A DNA stretch of 64,000 nt from an uncultured Clostridia bacterium (GCA_944386165.1 CALXAA010000003.1:1-64000); one strand, 5' to 3'; positions 25,638 to 34,712 are shown, counted from the first letter of the stretch. Notes: generated by a model not told the origin, from the letters alone. Numbers and translations: made by a program.

Positions 25638-25928
25638 TTATACTTCTTCCATTTCTATTGCTTTAAATGGGCATACTTTTGCACATACACCACATCCTTT
25701 GCAATAGTCATAATTATAATCTTTTCTTTTTAAATCTTCTCCAACTGGAATTGAATTGTCTGGACAAACTGGAAAACATAATCCGCATTGTTTACATTTT
25801 TCTTCTATCCAAACAGGCTTCATGCTTCTCCAATCTCCTGTCTTAAATTCTCTTGCATTTCCAGCACAATATATGCTTCCACCTGTTGTTAATTTTTCCA
25901 TTGGTGTTTTTGAATTTATATCTGTCAT
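25638..25928 (-). CDS. porD: 2-oxoacid:ferredoxin oxidoreductase, delta (2x[4Fe-4S]) subunit
   Basis: A 96-residue ferredoxin-like subunit with two [4Fe-4S] motifs, CKQCGLCFPVCP (about 47) and CKGCGVCAKVCP (about 76), that carries electrons to ferredoxin. The frame is open from 25943, but GGAGGT overlaps that ATG and is spaced correctly for the ATG at 25928. It is followed by porA. Confidence 0.93.
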   Translation of the reverse strand: MTDINSKTPMEKLTTGGSIYCAGNAREFKTGDWRSMKPVWIEEKCKQCGLCFPVCPDNSIPVGEDLKRKDYNYDYCKGCGVCAKVCPFKAIEMEEV

Positions 25929-25945
25929 TAATTTTACCTCCATTT

Positions 25946-26527
25946 CTATTGAATTTGTTTTACTTCTTTTAATGATAATTCTAAAGCTTTCATATTTCCA
26001 TCAATAACTTCTGGTTTTTTTGCAAATTTATGTTTAAATGATGCTTTCATGTCTTCTATAAATGCCTCATCACTCATTATTCCTGTAACTTTAACTATTG
26101 CTGCAAGCATTGGTGTATTAGGAAAATATTTTCCTAATGCTTCTTCTGAAATCTTTTTAGCATCTATTGTAAAAATTTTTCCTTTGTATCCATTTAGTGT
26201 TTCTTTTAAATATTCTGGAGATTTTGTAGTATTAATTACTATTGCTCCATTGTCTTTTAAACCTGCTGTTACAGGTACGCTTTTTAGTAAAGTATCATCA
26301 ACAACTACAACATAATCTGGTTCATATATGTTACTGTGTATTGTTATTGGTTCATCACTTATTCTGTTATAAGCTGTTATTGGTGCTCCCATTCTTTCTG
26401 GTCCATATTCAGGAAATCCTTGTATATATTTTCCTGTATTGAACGCTGCATCTGCAAGTAATAATGAGGCTGTTTTTGCTCCTTGTCCTCCTCTACCATG
26501 CCATCTAATTTCAATTAAATTACTCAT
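25946..26527 (-). CDS. porG: 2-oxoacid:ferredoxin oxidoreductase, gamma subunit
   Basis: A 193-residue subunit with the conserved start EIRWHGRGGQGAKTAS and FPEYGPERMGAPI. It is the structural gamma domain of the complex. It is the first gene of the operon, three bases or so from porD after the start is corrected. A consensus promoter lies at 26597-26625. Confidence 0.93.
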   Translation of the reverse strand: MSNLIEIRWHGRGGQGAKTASLLLADAAFNTGKYIQGFPEYGPERMGAPITAYNRISDEPITIHSNIYEPDYVVVVDDTLLKSVPVTAGLKDNGAIVINTTKSPEYLKETLNGYKGKIFTIDAKKISEEALGKYFPNTPMLAAIVKVTGIMSDEAFIEDMKASFKHKFAKKPEVIDGNMKALELSLKEVKQIQ

Positions 26528-26596
26528 TCTGGTACCATTCCTTTCTAAAAAAATAAATTCTTTTAAACTTTTTATTATAAAGAATTTATAAGCATA

Positions 26597-26625
26597 GTAT
26601 ATTATTATTTTGTATTGATGTCAAG
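26597..26625 (-). promoter_or_regulatory. sigma-A promoter of the por operon
   Basis: TTGACA (26620-26625) and TATACT (26597-26602) on the minus strand are 17 bp apart, with about 70 nt of leader. Confidence 0.8.
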
Positions 26626-26680
26626 ATATTTTTAATACTAATTAGTCTAATTAATTTTCGACAATTTATATCAAAAACAA

Positions 26681-26709
26681 TTGACATTAAATATGTCTTG
26701 TAGTAAAAT
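26681..26709 (+). promoter_or_regulatory. sigma-A promoter of the 26817 gene
   Basis: TTGACA (26681-26686) and TAAAAT (26704-26709) are 17 bp apart and diverge from the por promoter. The transcript would have a leader of about 100 nt. Confidence 0.8.
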
Positions 26710-26749
26710 TATATTTATGTGAGTTTTGAAAGCCATTCGAACGTCAAAA

Positions 26750-26780
26750 ACATCGGAGGCTTTACCAAAACCTCTGATGT
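26750..26780 (+). promoter_or_regulatory. leader hairpin upstream of the 26817 gene
   Basis: ACATCGGAGG (26750-26759) pairs with CCTCTGATGT (26771-26780), one G-U, around an 11-nt loop, then TAAAATAATTTTT. It resembles an intrinsic terminator inside the leader. The 5' arm contains GGAGG, like the gene's own ribosome-binding site. Confidence 0.6.
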
Positions 26781-26816
26781 TAAAATAATTTTTCATCAAT
26801 TGGAGGTTTGGTATTT

Positions 26817-27182
26817 ATGAGCACATATCCATTTATCCAAGAAGTTGGAACTCTAGCACTAGATGTAACTATCGAAATATCTGATGTTATAGTTCCTGCG
26901 CCTTTGTTTGAAGATTATTCCGTTACAAAATGGTATAATTTCTTCAGCAAAAAAGCAAAAGATTTTCCCAAATACTCGGATAAGTTCAAATTGTTGCATA
27001 ATGCAACATATGCAATTCGTTCTATCCAAAAAGAAAATGGTACTATAGAAAATGTTACTTTTAAGCGAACATTTTCTTTTAAAAAGAGAATCTGCTTTAC
27101 TATTCTTTTTCCAGATGAAACATCTAAGAATGATTATTTGTGGCTTATTTCCCAGAAATTTGGTAATGTGCTACTCAGTTAA
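26817..27182 (+). CDS. hypothetical protein (higher-GC single-gene unit)
   Basis: A 121-residue soluble protein with no recognised family. It has mixed alpha/beta character, with two basic clusters (KKAKDFPKYSDKFK and FKRTFSFKKR) and no signal peptide or Cys pairs. GGAGGT lies nine bases before the ATG; a TTG at 26808 is closer but less likely. It has its own promoter, a structured leader and a strong terminator. Codon use is less A/T-biased than the neighbours, one of several such islands in this window. Confidence 0.6.
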   Translation: MSTYPFIQEVGTLALDVTIEISDVIVPAPLFEDYSVTKWYNFFSKKAKDFPKYSDKFKLLHNATYAIRSIQKENGTIENVTFKRTFSFKKRICFTILFPDETSKNDYLWLISQKFGNVLLS

Positions 27183-27217
27183 CATGTTGTTAAATAACAA
27201 TTTATAAGACAACAAAA

Positions 27218-27260
27218 AGCATGATAAGGTATTTAACTAATCAAAATATCTTATCATGCT
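27218..27260. terminator. bidirectional terminator between convergent genes
   Basis: A 17-bp stem (27218-27234 with 27244-27260, one G-U), ten-base loop, T-rich on both sides. It serves the 26817 gene and the CmpB-like gene ending at 27269. Confidence 0.88.
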
Positions 27261-27268
27261 TATTTATA

Positions 27269-28060
27269 TTATTTGTTTTTTCTAACTTTTTTTATTATTT
27301 CTCTTTTTGAATCTTCTATTTTGTCTCTAAATTCTTGTTTAGAATCTTCTATTTTATCTTTGAATTCTTGCCTTGACTCTTCTATTTTTTTCTTAATTTC
27401 TTCCCAACTATTATATCTTACATATTCACTAATTCTTGGGAATGCTTTAACTAATCTTCTATATAATCCAATCTTCCAACTTCTAATTCTTCTTTTTACC
27501 TTTTCAGAAATTTCTTCAGTATTATCTTTTAATTCTTTTGAAATATCTTTCAAGTCAAAGATTAGCTTAAATGAAATTACTATATCTACCAAGAAAATTA
27601 CAGTAATAAATCCTAATACTATACCAAGTGGTAATTCTGGAATTTTATTTATATATTTTATAAAAAATGGATTAATTACAAATACAATGGCTGTAGCTAA
27701 AATTCCAAAAACAATTAAATTAAATAAACAAACTCTACCATTTAAATTAAACTTTCTTGTAGAATAATCCCACCATCTTGCTTTAAATATTTTTTCCATA
27801 ATATAACTTGTTAAATATTCAAGTATACCACATATTATTATTGACATAACAAAAGTTGCTAAAACATCATCACTATATTTTTTTAATAATATTGTAATTA
27901 ATACAACTCCTGTACCATATATTGGGCAATAAGGTCCAATTAAAAATCCTCTATCTACAAACCTTTTTTCTCTAATCGAAATCCCTACAGCCTCCATTAG
28001 CCAACCTAAAAATGAATAAATATAAAATAAAGCTAAATATTCTTCTATTTGCATTACCAC
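27269..28060 (-). CDS. CmpB-type putative ABC transporter permease
   Basis: A 263-residue membrane protein of the PF06541 (ABC_trans_CmpB) family, with five or so helices in the first 170 residues. The conserved segments FLGWLMEAVGISI, FVDRGFLIGPYCPIYGTG and WDYSTRKFNLNGRVCL are clear. The soluble tail ends in about three near-identical 12-residue units (RQEFKDKIEDSK type), a charged amphipathic helix unusual for the family and visible as DNA repeats near 27310-27390. The start is GTG (28060) or ATG (28054). No ATPase gene is adjacent, and the family's transport role is unproven. Confidence 0.75.
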   Translation of the reverse strand: MVMQIEEYLALFYIYSFLGWLMEAVGISIREKRFVDRGFLIGPYCPIYGTGVVLITILLKKYSDDVLATFVMSIIICGILEYLTSYIMEKIFKARWWDYSTRKFNLNGRVCLFNLIVFGILATAIVFVINPFFIKYINKIPELPLGIVLGFITVIFLVDIVISFKLIFDLKDISKELKDNTEEISEKVKRRIRSWKIGLYRRLVKAFPRISEYVRYNSWEEIKKKIEESRQEFKDKIEDSKQEFRDKIEDSKREIIKKVRKNK

Positions 28061-28087
28061 TTTTCTTATTTCCTTCCTTAAAAGATT

Positions 28088-31000
28088 TTATACATTTGTT
28101 GTAGTTTTTATACTTTCTTCTTTAATTTCTTTTTGAGTAGTTTTTCTTTCTTTTTCCTTTAATTTTAGATTATCTTTTGCGACTGTCATAAGAAGTTTTA
28201 TTCTGTTTGTTTGATTTGCCTCACTTGCTCCTGGATCATAATCAACTGGAACAATATTTGCATCAGGAAACTTGTCTCTTATTGTTTTTATAACACCTTT
28301 TCCTACTACATGATTTGGTAAACAAGCAAATGGTTGTACACAAATAATATTTTTTATATCATTTTCCATATATTCAAGCATCTCTGCTGTTAAAAACCAT
28401 CCTTCACCTGTTTGATTTCCGGTTGACAATACTTCTTTTACATTATCTGCCAAATGCCAAATATCACAAGTTGGCAAATAACCTTTTTTTGATTTTGCTA
28501 AAGCTTTTCTGGTATCCTTTTCAAAAGAATTAATTAATTTTATAGCAGTTCCAAATAATGCAGATTTTAGTGGTTTATCTTTTAATAATTTATGTGAAAT
28601 TACACTATTTGCTGCCACATATTTAACAAATCCCATAAAATCAGGAAGTACAACTTCAGCTCCTTCTTTTTCTAACAAATCTGTAACATGATTATTTCCA
28701 AATGGATGATATTTTATAAGTATTTCTCCTACTATACCAACTTTTGGCTTTTCTTGAGATTTTACCCATTCTATTTTTTCAAAGTCATCAACTATATCAT
28801 AAATACTTTTAGAAAATTCTTTTAAACTACTATTTATGGCAAGTTTTTTTGCTTTTTCCATCCATTCATTAAATAATTTTTCTGTTTCTCCTTTATTTTT
28901 TTCATATGGTCTATTTTTGTATAACATTTTTTGCAAAAGATCGCCATATTCCATACTTTTTAATAATTTCTCTACCATACTGAATGTAAATTTAAATCCT
29001 GGATTTTTTTCCATACCTACAACATTAAATGAGATTACTGGAACTTGTGGAAAGCCTGCATCTTTTAGTGCTTTACGTATAAAACCAATATAATTTGTTG
29101 CTCTACAACCTCCACCTGTTTGTGACATAATTAATGCTACTTTATTTAAATCATATTCGCCAGACTCTAATGCTTCAATCATTTGTCCTGTTGTTATTAT
29201 TGATGGATAACATGCATCATTATTAACATATTTTAATCCTGTTTCAATTGTTTTTGGTGTACATTCTCTTAAAAGTTTTGCTTTATATCCTTCACTTTGC
29301 AATATTGGCTCAAGAAAATCAAAGTGAATTGGTGCCATTTGTGGTATTAATATTACAAATTCCTTTTTCATTTCTTTTGTAAATGGATTTTTCTTTAAAT
29401 AATAATCACCTGTTGCTTTACTTGTATCCTTTTTGGCATTTAGTCTTTTATTTATACTTGCAAGTAATGAACGTAAACGAATTCTTACAGCTCCTAAATT
29501 ATTTACTTCATCTATTTTTATTAGTGTATACATCTTGCCAAAGCTTGTTAAAATTTCTTCAACTTCATCTGTTGTAACAGCATCAACTCCACAACCAAAT
29601 GAATTTATTTGAACTAACTCTAAGTTATCATGTCTACCAACAAAGTCAGCTGCTGCATATAATCTTGAATGGAACATCCATTGGTCTACAACACGTAATG
29701 GTCTTTCTGGTATTGATTTATCTGCAACACTGTCTTCTGTTAATACACACATTCCTAAACTTGTTATTAATGTATCTATTCCATGGTTAATCTCTGGGTC
29801 TATATGATATGGTCTACCAGCAAGTACTATTCCCTTTAAGTTATTTTTTTCTATATATTCTAATGTTTCTTTTCCCTTATTATGTATGTCTTCTCTGCAT
29901 TTTTTATATTCTTGCTGAGCTTTTTCTATTGCAACTTTTAGTTCTTTTTTCGTAAAATTATATTCCTTGAATTCATCTAATTCCATCATTCTTTTTAATA
30001 ATGCTTCTGATTCAAATGGTAAAAATGGATTTATGAATTTTACATTTTTTAGTTCTTCTACATTATTTTTTAGTACTTCTGAATATGATATTACAATTGG
30101 ACAATTATATCTATTATTTGAGTCTTTATATTCTTTTCTTGAATATGGAATACATGGATAAAATATTGTTTTTATTCCTTTTTGTATTAAACTGATTACA
30201 TGTCCATGAGATAGTTTTGCCGGATAACATACTGATTCTGATGGCATTGATTCTATCCCTTTTTCATATATCTTTCTAGTACTTTTTTCTGATATAATTA
30301 CTCTAAATCCTAAATTAGTAAATAGTGTAAACCAAAATGGATAATCTTCATACATATTTAGTACCCTTGGAATTCCAATTGTTCCTCTTGGTGCATCTTT
30401 TTCTTCTAATGGCTTATAATCAAATATTCTTTCATATTTGTATTTTACAAGATTTGGTAAGTCTTTGTGTGAATTTACTATTCCCTCTCCTTTTTCACAT
30501 CTGTTTCCAGATATGTGAGTCTTACCATTACTAAATTTGTTAATTGTTAATTGACAGTGATTTTCACATCCATTACATCTTGTGTGTGTAACTTTTATAT
30601 CTAGTTTATCAATTTGTTCTACTGTTGCAATTGTTGAATGATATTCCATATCCATATTTGCTTCATATTGTTCACATGCAAGTAATGCCATTCCATATGC
30701 TCCCATAAGTCCTGCAATATCTGGTCTTATTACATTTCTTCCTACAATTAATTCAAATGCTCTTAATACTGCTTCATTATAAAATGTTCCACCTTGTACT
30801 ACTATATGGCTTCCTAATTTTTTTACATCTCTAATTTTCATTACTTTTTGAATTGCATTTTTTATTACTGAATATGATAAACCTGCAGATATATCTCCTA
30901 CAGAATATCCTTCTTTTTGAGCTTGTTTTATTTTAGAATTCATAAATACTGTACATCTTGAGCCCAAGTCTACAGGATGTTTTGCTTCTAGAGCTTCTTC

Positions 31001-32404
31001 AACAAATTTTTCTATACTTAAGTTTAAGCTTTTTGCAAATGTTTCTATAAATGAACCACATCCTGATGAACAAGCTTCATTTAACATGATATTATCTATT
31101 GTGTTATTTTTTAATTTGATATATTTCATGTCTTGTCCACCAATATCAACAATACTTGTTACTTTTGGTTCGAATTTTTTGGCTGCTGTGTAATGAGCTA
31201 TTGTTTCTATTTCGTTTAAATCTACATTTAATGCTGTTTGTATTAGTTTTTCTCCATATCCTGTAACTCCACTATAACGTATAACTGCTTTTTCTGGTAA
31301 AACTTCATATAATTTTTTTAACATTTCTATAACACTGTCTAGTGGTTTTCCTTCATTGCTTTGATATGCTGAATATAATAGTGTTCCATCTCTATCTGTT
31401 ACTACAAGTTTAGAAGTTGTTGAGCCTGCATCAATTCCAATAAAACAGTCTCCTTTGTGTTCTGAAAGTGGTTTTTTTGGAACTACATCTTTATCATGTC
31501 TTTTTTTGAATTCTTCATATTCAATATTGGTTTTGAATAGTGGTTGTAGTGGCTCTGATGTTGTATCATGAGATTGTCTTAATACTTGAATTTTGCTTTT
31601 TAATTTTTCTACACTTATTGGCTCATTTTCTATTGCATCTAAACATGCTCCTTTTGCAACTAATAAATGTGCTTCTTCTGGAACTATAGTCTGTTCTGGT
31701 GTTAAATGTAATGTTTCTACAAATCTTTTTCTTAGTTCTGGAAGATATGTAAGTGGTCCTCCTAAAAATGCTACATTTCCTCTAATTGGTCTTCCACAAG
31801 CTAAGCCTGAAATTGTTTGGTTTACAACTGCTTGCAAAATTGAAACAGCAATATCTTCTTTTGCTGCTCCTTCATTTAATAATGGTTGTACATCTGTTTT
31901 TGCAAATACACCACATCTTGAGGCTATTGGATATATTGTTTGATATCCTTTTGCAAGTTCATTTAAACCAGCTGTATCTGTATTTAGTAATGATGCCATT
32001 TGGTCTAGAAATGCTCCTGTTCCTCCTGCACATGTTCCATTCATACGTTGTTCTATTGATTTTCCAAAATAAATTATTTTGGCATCTTCTCCTCCAAGTT
32101 CTATTACAACATCTGTTTGTGGTATGTATTTTTCTACAGCTCTTTTACATGCAACTACTTCTTGGATAAATGGTACATCTAAAAATCTGGCTGTACTCAT
32201 TGCTCCAGATCCTGTTAATGCTATTGTAAATTTATAATCTCTATATTTTTCTGCTAATTCTTCTAATACTTTACATACTGTGTTTTTTGTATCAGAATAA
32301 TGTCTTTCATATGATGTGTATATTTCTTCTAATTTTTCGTTCATTACAGCTATTTTGACTGTTGTTGAACCTACGTCCATTCCTATATGTACTAATTTAT
32401 TCAT
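28088..32404 (-). CDS. 2-hydroxyacyl-CoA dehydratase activase-type fusion protein
   Basis: A 1438-residue protein. Two ASKHA ATPase/activase domains of the BcrAD/BadFG/HgdC type lie at about 1-260 (MDVGSTTVKIAVM, ELGGEDAKI, NGTCAGGTGAFLDQ) and 320-585 (GIDAGSTTSKLVV, DIGGQDMKYI, NEACSSGCGSFIE). Each contains the Cys that ligates the bridging [4Fe-4S] cluster. A Cys-rich segment (CNGCENHCQ, about 625) and a large HgdB-like region with DUF2229 follow (about 650-1400), with Cys in SESVCYPAKLSHG, NDACYPS and GGGCRATNY. This fusion is widespread in Clostridia, and its substrate is unknown. Relatives couple ATP hydrolysis to low-potential electron transfer in double-cubane enzymes. It could take electrons from ferredoxin made by the nearby Por complex, which is inference. 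The Shine-Dalgarno site sits in a hairpin loop. Confidence 0.88.
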   Translation of the reverse strand: MNKLVHIGMDVGSTTVKIAVMNEKLEEIYTSYERHYSDTKNTVCKVLEELAEKYRDYKFTIALTGSGAMSTARFLDVPFIQEVVACKRAVEKYIPQTDVVIELGGEDAKIIYFGKSIEQRMNGTCAGGTGAFLDQMASLLNTDTAGLNELAKGYQTIYPIASRCGVFAKTDVQPLLNEGAAKEDIAVSILQAVVNQTISGLACGRPIRGNVAFLGGPLTYLPELRKRFVETLHLTPEQTIVPEEAHLLVAKGACLDAIENEPISVEKLKSKIQVLRQSHDTTSEPLQPLFKTNIEYEEFKKRHDKDVVPKKPLSEHKGDCFIGIDAGSTTSKLVVTDRDGTLLYSAYQSNEGKPLDSVIEMLKKLYEVLPEKAVIRYSGVTGYGEKLIQTALNVDLNEIETIAHYTAAKKFEPKVTSIVDIGGQDMKYIKLKNNTIDNIMLNEACSSGCGSFIETFAKSLNLSIEKFVEEALEAKHPVDLGSRCTVFMNSKIKQAQKEGYSVGDISAGLSYSVIKNAIQKVMKIRDVKKLGSHIVVQGGTFYNEAVLRAFELIVGRNVIRPDIAGLMGAYGMALLACEQYEANMDMEYHSTIATVEQIDKLDIKVTHTRCNGCENHCQLTINKFSNGKTHISGNRCEKGEGIVNSHKDLPNLVKYKYERIFDYKPLEEKDAPRGTIGIPRVLNMYEDYPFWFTLFTNLGFRVIISEKSTRKIYEKGIESMPSESVCYPAKLSHGHVISLIQKGIKTIFYPCIPYSRKEYKDSNNRYNCPIVISYSEVLKNNVEELKNVKFINPFLPFESEALLKRMMELDEFKEYNFTKKELKVAIEKAQQEYKKCREDIHNKGKETLEYIEKNNLKGIVLAGRPYHIDPEINHGIDTLITSLGMCVLTEDSVADKSIPERPLRVVDQWMFHSRLYAAADFVGRHDNLELVQINSFGCGVDAVTTDEVEEILTSFGKMYTLIKIDEVNNLGAVRIRLRSLLASINKRLNAKKDTSKATGDYYLKKNPFTKEMKKEFVILIPQMAPIHFDFLEPILQSEGYKAKLLRECTPKTIETGLKYVNNDACYPSIITTGQMIEALESGEYDLNKVALIMSQTGGGCRATNYIGFIRKALKDAGFPQVPVISFNVVGMEKNPGFKFTFSMVEKLLKSMEYGDLLQKMLYKNRPYEKNKGETEKLFNEWMEKAKKLAINSSLKEFSKSIYDIVDDFEKIEWVKSQEKPKVGIVGEILIKYHPFGNNHVTDLLEKEGAEVVLPDFMGFVKYVAANSVISHKLLKDKPLKSALFGTAIKLINSFEKDTRKALAKSKKGYLPTCDIWHLADNVKEVLSTGNQTGEGWFLTAEMLEYMENDIKNIICVQPFACLPNHVVGKGVIKTIRDKFPDANIVPVDYDPGASEANQTNRIKLLMTVAKDNLKLKEKERKTTQKEIKEESIKTTTNV

Positions 32405-32409
32405 AATTA

Positions 32410-32429
32410 GCCTCTATCCTCCTTGAGGC
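32410..32429 (-). promoter_or_regulatory. hairpin presenting the activase ribosome-binding site
   Basis: On the minus strand GCCTC and GAGGC pair around a ten-base loop that contains AAGGAGG. The start codon follows five bases after the stem. The placement could tune translation. Confidence 0.45.
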
Positions 32430-32500
32430 AAAAAATCTGGTTAAAAAAATTTCGACTTTTTTCAACCTTTTTCCTCTAAATATTTTTTCAATTCAATTGT

Positions 32501-32529
32501 ACTATAACATAAAGCTTGAGATTTTTCAA
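32501..32529 (-). promoter_or_regulatory. sigma-A promoter of the activase gene
   Basis: TTGAAA (32524-32529) and TATAGT (32501-32506) on the minus strand are 17 bp apart. The -35 box directly abuts a REP copy. Confidence 0.7.
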
Positions 32530-32560
32530 GGGCAATTTGGTGCCGGTTCTTTTTTGTCCC
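32530..32560 (+). repeat. single REP-like repeat
   Basis: A complete 31-bp copy, GGGCAATTTGGTGCCGG to GTCCC, in the same orientation as the pair at 22479. It is the only copy upstream of a gene rather than at a 3' end. Confidence 0.85.
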
Positions 32561-33102
32561 TTTTTTGTTCCTTTTTCTTTGCTCCATTGACTGTCTATGA
32601 TTTGTTACTTTTTGTCGCTTTTTGTATAATACTTTTTTATTATACATTTTTTTTATGAATATTGTGTGAATTAATTAGAACAAAAGTGAACTTCGTTCAC
32701 TCATAGCACTAGTTTAATATTAGTGCTTTTTATAAAGATGTTGTTTTTAAGTTTCCACCTATTTTTAGGCAACCCTTTTTTTAATGGTCGTTGTTCTCGA
32801 CCAATATCCATCGCTATTTCTAGGTTTGGACTAAAGATTCTTTTTATATATTTTCTACATTATAATTTCTATCATTATAAGTATTTTTATGTTATTAGAT
32901 ATTTCTGTCTATATGTAAAAATTTTCTAATAAATAAAAAAAACAATATTGCTAAACTAAGGAATCAACTAAAAAACTTGATTTTTCTTTTGAAAATAAAA
33001 TCTCATTTATATAATAGGGTCTTGTTTTTTGAACGCAAAGTCCCTATTGTCTAAATATTACATATTTTACCATTTGTCTTTTATTGAATTTATTTCTATT
33101 TT
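32561..33102. other. non-coding region with several hairpins left of IS110
   Basis: No convincing gene. Hairpins occur at 32623-32646 (9-bp stem followed by eight Ts on the plus strand), 32686-32700 (GTGAAC-TTC-GTTCAC), 32705-32727 (AGCACTA with TAGTGCT), 32786-32802 region (GGTCG with CGACC) and about 33016-33050 (AATAGGG with CCCTATT, with inner pairing). The right part is probably the 3' flank of the IS110 element. Confidence 0.4.
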
Positions 33103-34344
33103 TTAACTAGCAATTTCTATTTTATATCCTTTTTCTTTCAATTCTTTTATCATTCTTTGTTCTTTTTTCTTTTGTAGTATTTTTTCATAGTCTTCTTTTT
33201 CTCGTTCTTCATATTTTATACCACTTACTAATATATGATAGCATAATCTTAATATTAAATTTCCAACCGCATGTATTGCTTTTTGTGGTCCCATCCTTTT
33301 TACAAATCTCCAATATGTTGCTGATATTCTATTTTTCTTACTTCTTACACATGACCAAGCACATTCATTTAGTGTTGCTCTTAAGCTTCTATTTCCTTTT
33401 GTCGTTTTCCCCTTTTTTTTTATTCCTGCACTCTCATTATTTCCTGGACTCATTCCTGCCCATGATGTCAAATGTTTTACTGTTGGGAATTGGTTCATAT
33501 CTGTTCCTATTTCTGCTATTATTGCTTTTGCACTTTCTTCATTTATTCCTGGGATACTATCTAGCAATTCTATTTCTTTCTTATATTTCTCACATGCTTC
33601 ATTTATCATTTTATCTATTTCATCTTGTTCTTTTTCTAAATATTTTAAATGCTCATATATTAGTTTTATCATCTTTCTATGATGTGCCCTTGTTGTTCCT
33701 TTTAGTCCTTCTTTTATTTGTGGTATTTTTCCCCTTAAACTGGCTTTTCCTCTTCCTGCTGTTACTTCTATTAAATCTTCATTGCTTATTTCTTTTCCTT
33801 CTATTATTTTTTCTAATAGTTTTCTTCCTGTATCTCCAAATATATCACTTATATCTGTTGTCATTTTTATGTTCGCATCTTGCAATATTTTATGAATTCT
33901 ATTCTTTTCTGCGCTTGCTTCTTGTATTATTTTTCTTCTATATCTTATTAAATCTCTTAGTTCTCGTATTTCTACATTTGGTACAAAGCTACTCTTTATT
34001 AATCCACATCTTAGCAACTCTGCTATCCATTGTGCATCTTTTACATCCGTTTTTCTTCCTGGTATATTTTTTATTTCTTTTGCATTTGCTAGTTTTATTT
34101 CATATTTTTCATCTTCTATGATATTCCATACACATTTCCAGAATATCCCTGTACTCTCCATTGCTATCTGTTCTATTTCTTTTTCTAGCAACCATTCATG
34201 TAATTCTTCTAAATCTTTTGTATATGTTTCAAATGTTCTAATTTCACTTTCTGGTTTTTTATCTAGCTCTCCTGTTAGAACACATGCTACAATTGTTTCT
34301 TGATGTACATCTAATCCTGCACACCTTTTTACCATTGCCTCCAT
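33103..34344 (-). CDS. IS110-family DEDD transposase (recombinase)
   Basis: A 413-residue IS110 recombinase. The DEDD RuvC-like domain is N-terminal: CAGLDVHQETIVACV, IAMESTGIFW and GRKTDVKDAQWIAELL. A coiled-coil linker follows. The C-terminal transposase_20 domain has SIPGINEESAKAIIAEIG, SWAGMSPGNNESAGI and the nucleophilic-Ser region NRSLRATLNECAW. These elements lack terminal inverted repeats and use an RNA guide encoded beside the gene. An upstream ATG at 34377 is possible, but the GDVH-type start favours 34344. The gene appears intact. Confidence 0.9.
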   Translation of the reverse strand: MEAMVKRCAGLDVHQETIVACVLTGELDKKPESEIRTFETYTKDLEELHEWLLEKEIEQIAMESTGIFWKCVWNIIEDEKYEIKLANAKEIKNIPGRKTDVKDAQWIAELLRCGLIKSSFVPNVEIRELRDLIRYRRKIIQEASAEKNRIHKILQDANIKMTTDISDIFGDTGRKLLEKIIEGKEISNEDLIEVTAGRGKASLRGKIPQIKEGLKGTTRAHHRKMIKLIYEHLKYLEKEQDEIDKMINEACEKYKKEIELLDSIPGINEESAKAIIAEIGTDMNQFPTVKHLTSWAGMSPGNNESAGIKKKGKTTKGNRSLRATLNECAWSCVRSKKNRISATYWRFVKRMGPQKAIHAVGNLILRLCYHILVSGIKYEEREKEDYEKILQKKKEQRMIKELKEKGYKIEIAS

Positions 34345-34507
34345 ATACTCACCACTTTCTATCAAGTATCTAAACATTTCTAATCATTTTAAAATTTTCT
34401 TTCACGTGCTCTTTGGCTACAATTTTTTGCTCTTAGTAAATGCTTAGTTTCAGTTTCCTAACGGATTGTATCATACCACTAAATCGTCGAATTACTTTAT
34501 ACTTGAC
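34345..34507 (-). ncRNA. candidate bridge (guide) RNA of the IS110 element
   Basis: The promoter at 34514-34542 would start a transcript near 34507, leaving a leader of about 160 nt with no gene ahead of the transposase start. IS110-group elements carry their bridge RNA in exactly this position. I could not define its loops by eye, so this rests on position and promoter. Confidence 0.4.
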
Positions 34508-34513
34508 ATATCT

Positions 34514-34542
34514 ATTATATATGCTTTTTGTATGTTTGGCAA
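34514..34542 (-). promoter_or_regulatory. promoter of the IS110 leader and transposase
   Basis: TTGCCA (34537-34542) and TATAAT (34514-34519) on the minus strand are 17 bp apart. Confidence 0.6.
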
Positions 34543-34683
34543 TTTATTTTCACTTTGAGTTGCGTAACTTAAAGTTTCATATTGTTTCCTATTAAACAAA
34601 AAAGTTCTCACTACTAATTAACTGTTAAATAAACTTTTACATAGTTAAATAAAATTAAATGCACAATTTGTAAATGTCGAAAT

Positions 34684-34712
34684 TTGCATATTATGTAAAT
34701 TTGTGTTATAAT
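34684..34712 (+). promoter_or_regulatory. promoter of the 34826 gene
   Basis: TTGCAT (34684-34689) and TATAAT (34707-34712) are 17 bp apart. The spacer plus -10 (34690-34712) is identical at 22 of 23 bases to the promoter of lemA (56211-56233, minus strand). Confidence 0.65.

Noticed and set aside
32462-32647. 61-codon minus-strand frame
   Set aside because: It runs through the activase promoter and a REP copy and is Lys/Gln-rich without a ribosome-binding site.
33276-34121. Long plus-strand frame opposite the IS110 gene
   Set aside because: It is antisense to a well-conserved transposase, is almost all Leu/Phe/His, and has no Shine-Dalgarno site.
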